Shown here one piece after another: positions 60,742 through 64,000 of a DNA stretch of 64,000 bases. A model generated the notes under the pieces. That model was not told the origin of the DNA, did no database searches, and saw nothing but the letters and a program-made list of their open reading frames with translations. Location of the stretch: assembly GCF_019635455.1 (NCBI RefSeq), contig NZ_JAHBZJ010000011.1, forward strand, positions 1 through 64,000, given 5' to 3'. A program made the translations under genes and the position numbers. The stretch is from Sphingomonas sp. (GTDB lineage Bacteria > Pseudomonadota > Alphaproteobacteria > Sphingomonadales > Sphingomonadaceae). The stretch's first letter is position 1; each line of letters begins with the position of its first letter.

Positions 60742-62175
60742 ATGCGGATGCGCCATCTCCTCTTCGCGGTGTCCTTTCTTGCCGCCCTGACTGCGCCCGC
60801 GCTGGCGCAGAACCGACAGCCGAGCGCGGCGGCGATGCGGATGATCGCCGGCGGCGCCTATGCCGACGCGCTGGCCGTGCTGAAGGACGAGCGTGACGCG
60901 TGCGAGGCGCAGGCGCCCCCGGCCGCCTGCCTGCGCCTGATCCTCGCCGTGTCGAACGCTGCCCTGCTGGCCGGCGACGCGGCGCTCGCGGAGGGGGAGG
61001 CGCGGCGCGCGATCCGGCTGGCGGATACCGCACGGGGACCGGAGTCGCCGATGGCAGTGTCGGCCCGCGCCCATCTCGGCGCGGCGCTCAACGAACGCGG
61101 CCGCTTTGGCGAGGCGGAGCCGCTGCTGCGCGCGGTGCTGGCGGCACGGATGCGGCGGCTCCCCCCGAACGATCCGCTGATCGCGGAGGCGCTCGACGAT
61201 CTTGCCTATACCCTGTTCGCACAGGCGCGCGCGGGCGAGGCCGAGCCGCTGTTACGGCGCGCGCTCGCCATCGCCGAACAGGCGAATCCGCCGAATCGCG
61301 CCGCCATGTCGCGCCAGCTCACCAGCCTTGCCGTCGCGATCAATGCGCAGGGACGTTATCGCGAAGCGGAACCCTATTATCGCCGCGCCCTCGCGCTGGC
61401 GGAGGCGTCCTTGCCCGCCGGCCATCCCGATATCGCGACCGCCTACGCCAATCTGGCCGGCAGCCTCTCCCGCCAGGGCCGGATCGCGGCGGCGGAACCG
61501 CTCTACCGTCGCGCGCTGGCGTTGCAGGAGGCGGCGCTTCCCGCCGGCCATCCGGCGATCGCCGTCGGGGCCAATAATCTCGCCGCCAATCTGCGTGCGC
61601 AGGGGCGCGAGGCGGAGGCCGAGCCGCTGTTCCGCCGCGCGCTCGCGATCTGGGAACGCGCCCTGCCGCCGACCCATCCGCGCATCGCCACCGCGCTCAA
61701 CAACCTGGCGGTCTCGCTCAAGGATCAGGGCAGGGCGGCGGCGGCCGAACCGCTCTATCGCCGGGCGCTTGCGCTGCGGCGCCGGGCGCTTCCCGCCGGC
61801 CATCCCGATATCGCGGCCAGCCTCAACAACCTTGCCGCGGCGCTGGAGGCGATGGGGCGTCCCGCCCAGGCCGAACCGCTCTATCGCGAGGCGTTGGCGA
61901 TCCTGCGCGCACTGCCGCCCTGGCACCCCTATCGCATCAACGGCCAATGGGCGCTGGCCACTTGTCTGCGCCGGCAGGGCGCGGCACTTGCAGAGGCGCG
62001 CACCCTGTACCGGCGTGCCGGCGCGGGGGCGCTGGAACGGATGCGCGGCTTTCCCGGCTTTACCGCCGGTGCGCGGGAGGAGCTGCGCAAGGTCCGCCCG
62101 ATCTTCGCCAATCAGGTGCGCGTCGCCTGGGCGTTGGCGGAGGCAAGGGCAGTGGCAGGGGCAGGCGGGCGATAG
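60742..62175 (+). CDS. Exported TPR-repeat protein
   Basis: 477 aa. Signal peptide (LLFAVSFLAALTAPALAQ), then at least six kinesin-light-chain-type TPR units of 42 residues with core EAEPLYRRALAL and ALPAGHPDIA...LNNLA, ending in a non-repeat tail. Periplasmic scaffold; partner unknown. The repeats are well conserved at the DNA level (126-bp period), hinting at recent duplication. Divergent from the GNAT gene. Confidence 0.88.
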   Translation: MRMRHLLFAVSFLAALTAPALAQNRQPSAAAMRMIAGGAYADALAVLKDERDACEAQAPPAACLRLILAVSNAALLAGDAALAEGEARRAIRLADTARGPESPMAVSARAHLGAALNERGRFGEAEPLLRAVLAARMRRLPPNDPLIAEALDDLAYTLFAQARAGEAEPLLRRALAIAEQANPPNRAAMSRQLTSLAVAINAQGRYREAEPYYRRALALAEASLPAGHPDIATAYANLAGSLSRQGRIAAAEPLYRRALALQEAALPAGHPAIAVGANNLAANLRAQGREAEAEPLFRRALAIWERALPPTHPRIATALNNLAVSLKDQGRAAAAEPLYRRALALRRRALPAGHPDIAASLNNLAAALEAMGRPAQAEPLYREALAILRALPPWHPYRINGQWALATCLRRQGAALAEARTLYRRAGAGALERMRGFPGFTAGAREELRKVRPIFANQVRVAWALAEARAVAGAGGR

Positions 62176-62283
62176 CGGGTCCGGAAAAGAACCGATTGCA
62201 ACCACGTCCCATCATTCTACCTTGGACGGCCAGCGTCCCGGGCGTAGAGGGCGCGGCATATCGAGTTTGCAGGAAGAGACTGA

Positions 62284-64000
62284 ATGGCGACTGCCATCCA
62301 TCGCGTGACCCCCGAAGAGGCGTCCGCCAATCCGCCCCCCGAAGCCGTCGTGGTCCGGTTCGCCGGCGATTCCGGCGACGGCATGCAGCTGACCGGGGGG
62401 CAGTTCACCCTGTCCACCGCGCTGTCGGGCAACGATCTGGCGACCTTCCCCGATTTTCCGGCCGAAATCCGGGCGCCGCAGGGGACGTTGTTCGGCGTGT
62501 CGGCGTTCCAGATCAATTTCGGTTCGGCGGCGATCGAAACCGCGGGCGATGCGCCCGACGTGCTGGTCGCGATGAACCCGGCGGCGCTCAAGACCAATGT
62601 CGGCGACCTGAAGCCGGGCGGCCTGATCATCGCCGACGAGGGCGAGTTCAACAAGCGCAACCTCGACAAGGCGAAGTACGACGCCAACCCGCTCGACGAT
62701 GGCAGCCTCGCCAAATGGCAGCTGTTGCGGCTCAACATCTCCCAGCTGACGCTCGACGCGGTGAAGCCCTTCGGCCTCGGCAACAAGGAGGCGCTGCGCT
62801 GCAAGAACATGTGGACGCTGGGCCTCGCGCTCTGGATGTTCGACCGCGATCGTGAACCGCTGGTCGAATGGCTGCGCACGAAATTCGCCAAGGCGCCCGA
62901 ACTGGCGGAGGCGAACATCGCCGCGCTCAACGCCGGCCATGCCTATGGCGAGACGGCGGAACTGGGCGCGCAGGGCGTCGGTCAGCTGCACATTCCCGCC
63001 GCGCCGGTGGAGCCGGGCCTGTACCGCACGGTGACGGGCGCGGATTCGATCAGCCTCGGCCTCGTCGCCGGGGCGCAGCTTGCCGGGCTCAAGCTCTTTT
63101 ATGGCGGCTATCCGATCACGCCGGCCTCGGCGATCCTGCATCATCTTGCCCGGCTCAAGGAATTCGGCGTCACCACCTTTCAGGCGGAGGACGAGATCGC
63201 GGCGATCGCCTCTGCGCTGGGCGCCTCCTACGCAGGCAGCCTGGGCGTCACCTGTTCCTCCGGCCCCGGCATCGCGCTCAAGACAGAGGCGATCGGGCTT
63301 GCGATCATGACCGAATTGCCGCTGGTGATCGTCAATGCCCAGCGCGGCGGCCCCTCGACCGGCCTGCCGACCAAGACCGAACAGTCCGACCTCTATCAGG
63401 CCGTCTATGGCCGCAACGGCGACGCGCCGGTTCCGGTGATCGCCTCGCGCAGCGCCGCCGACTGTTTCGACTGCGCGATCGAGGCGGTGCGCATCGCGAC
63501 GCAGTACATGACCCCCGTGATGCTGCTCACCGACGGCTATCTTCAAAATGCCGCCGAGCCGTGGAAGGTGCCTGACATGTCGGGCTATGCGCCATTCCCG
63601 GTCGCGTTCCACGACACCCCGCCGGCCGAGGGTGAGAAATTCCTGCCCTATGCCCGCGATGAAAAGCTCTCGCGTCCCTGGGTCCGCCCCGGCACGCCCG
63701 GCCTGCTCCACCGCATCGGCGGGATCGAGAAGCAACAGGGGACCGGCAATCTCGATTATTCCCCCGCCAATCATCAGGCGATGACCGACATCCGTCAGCA
63801 GAAGGTGGCGGGGATCGACGTGCCGGATCAGGAGATCGAGCAGGGCGAGGCGGGCGGCAAGCTGGTCGTCGTCGGCTGGGGATCAACCTATGGGCCGATC
63901 ACCCAGGCGGTGCGCCGTGCGCGCAGGAAGGGGCTGGACGTCAGCCATGTCCACATCCGCCACATCTGGCCGATGCCAAAGAATCTGGGCGCATTGTTAA
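62284..64000 (+). CDS. korA: 2-oxoacid:acceptor oxidoreductase subunit alpha, gamma-fused (cut by window edge)
   Basis: At least 572 codons, open to the right edge. The N-terminal gamma domain reads VVRFAGDSGDGMQLTGGQF and PAEIRAPQGTLFGVSAFQ; the alpha (pyrimidine) domain has FYGGYPITPASAILHHLA and QRGGPSTGLPTKTEQSDL. It forms, with a beta subunit expected just outside, a CoA-dependent 2-oxoglutarate:ferredoxin oxidoreductase of the KorAB type. AGGAAGAG stands before the ATG. Confidence 0.93.
   Translation, partial: MATAIHRVTPEEASANPPPEAVVVRFAGDSGDGMQLTGGQFTLSTALSGNDLATFPDFPAEIRAPQGTLFGVSAFQINFGSAAIETAGDAPDVLVAMNPAALKTNVGDLKPGGLIIADEGEFNKRNLDKAKYDANPLDDGSLAKWQLLRLNISQLTLDAVKPFGLGNKEALRCKNMWTLGLALWMFDRDREPLVEWLRTKFAKAPELAEANIAALNAGHAYGETAELGAQGVGQLHIPAAPVEPGLYRTVTGADSISLGLVAGAQLAGLKLFYGGYPITPASAILHHLARLKEFGVTTFQAEDEIAAIASALGASYAGSLGVTCSSGPGIALKTEAIGLAIMTELPLVIVNAQRGGPSTGLPTKTEQSDLYQAVYGRNGDAPVPVIASRSAADCFDCAIEAVRIATQYMTPVMLLTDGYLQNAAEPWKVPDMSGYAPFPVAFHDTPPAEGEKFLPYARDEKLSRPWVRPGTPGLLHRIGGIEKQQGTGNLDYSPANHQAMTDIRQQKVAGIDVPDQEIEQGEAGGKLVVVGWGSTYGPITQAVRRARRKGLDVSHVHIRHIWPMPKNLGALL

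Overview
The window is a GC-rich chromosomal segment of an alphaproteobacterium, most probably a member of the Sphingomonadales (Sphingomonas-like). This rests on recognisable protein sequences: rpsP with a long acidic tail, an XrtA (exosortase A) exopolysaccharide locus of the sphingomonad type, pspA/pspF, soxR, carboxynorspermidine genes, and a KorA with fused gamma domain. It also rests on very tight gene packing with many ATGA-type overlaps. No rRNA, tRNA, CRISPR array or complete insertion sequence was found.

Layout. 0-1.5 kb: a phage-shock module (pspA cut by the window edge, a tiny secreted-peptide gene, a sigma-54 promoter, and pspF on the other strand). 1.6-7.4 kb: sodB, yciB, ftsY, mtaB, a DUF924 gene and a GGDEF-EAL signalling protein. 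7.6-13.8 kb: the ffh-rpsP-rimM-trmD-rplS translation block, split by a metallophosphoesterase, an opposite-strand TrxR-like flavoprotein and a vapBC toxin-antitoxin pair whose toxin gene overlaps trmD. 13.9-20.1 kb: a SoxR-controlled VOC gene, soxR, a polysaccharide deacetylase, a putative 2OG-Fe(II) oxygenase, a DPP-IV-like peptidase and a DUF418 membrane protein. 20.6-25.3 kb: rpsM-rpsK-rpoA and rplQ, with a two-gene glycosyltransferase/radical-SAM cassette of visibly lower GC between rpoA and rplQ. 25.4-32.1 kb: DUF1573 protein, prolyl oligopeptidase, a small periplasmic protein, a lipoprotein dipeptidase, a cyclophilin and trxB.

32.1-49.8 kb is a nearly complete XrtA locus. Three genes run leftward (hydrolase 1, hydrolase 2, acyl carrier protein). 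Thirteen run rightward: acyl-CoA ligase, small membrane protein, PLP decarboxylase, polysaccharide export lipoprotein, chain-length determinant, tyrosine autokinase, outer-membrane beta-barrel protein, ExeA-like ATPase, deacetylase, FemAB-like protein, glycosyltransferase, an XrtA-EpsI fusion and an asparagine-synthase-like amidotransferase. Together they should make and export an exopolysaccharide and process PEP-CTERM proteins. No PEP-CTERM substrate and no PrsK/PrsR regulator pair was seen in the window.

49.8-64 kb: a MAPEG protein, a Tat-type alpha/beta hydrolase, the carboxynorspermidine dehydrogenase/decarboxylase pair flanking a long inverted repeat, an unknown low-GC gene, a short repeat array, an ABC-F ATPase, an HDAC-like deacetylase, an unknown 705-aa membrane protein coupled to a GNAT acetyltransferase, a secreted TPR protein, and the start of a 2-oxoacid:acceptor oxidoreductase alpha subunit that runs off the right edge.

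The most unusual items are the cassette inside the rpoA-rplQ cluster, the vapC-trmD coupling, the secreted peptide in the psp operon, the uncharacterised GNAT/membrane-protein pair and the non-ATG starts in the XrtA locus.
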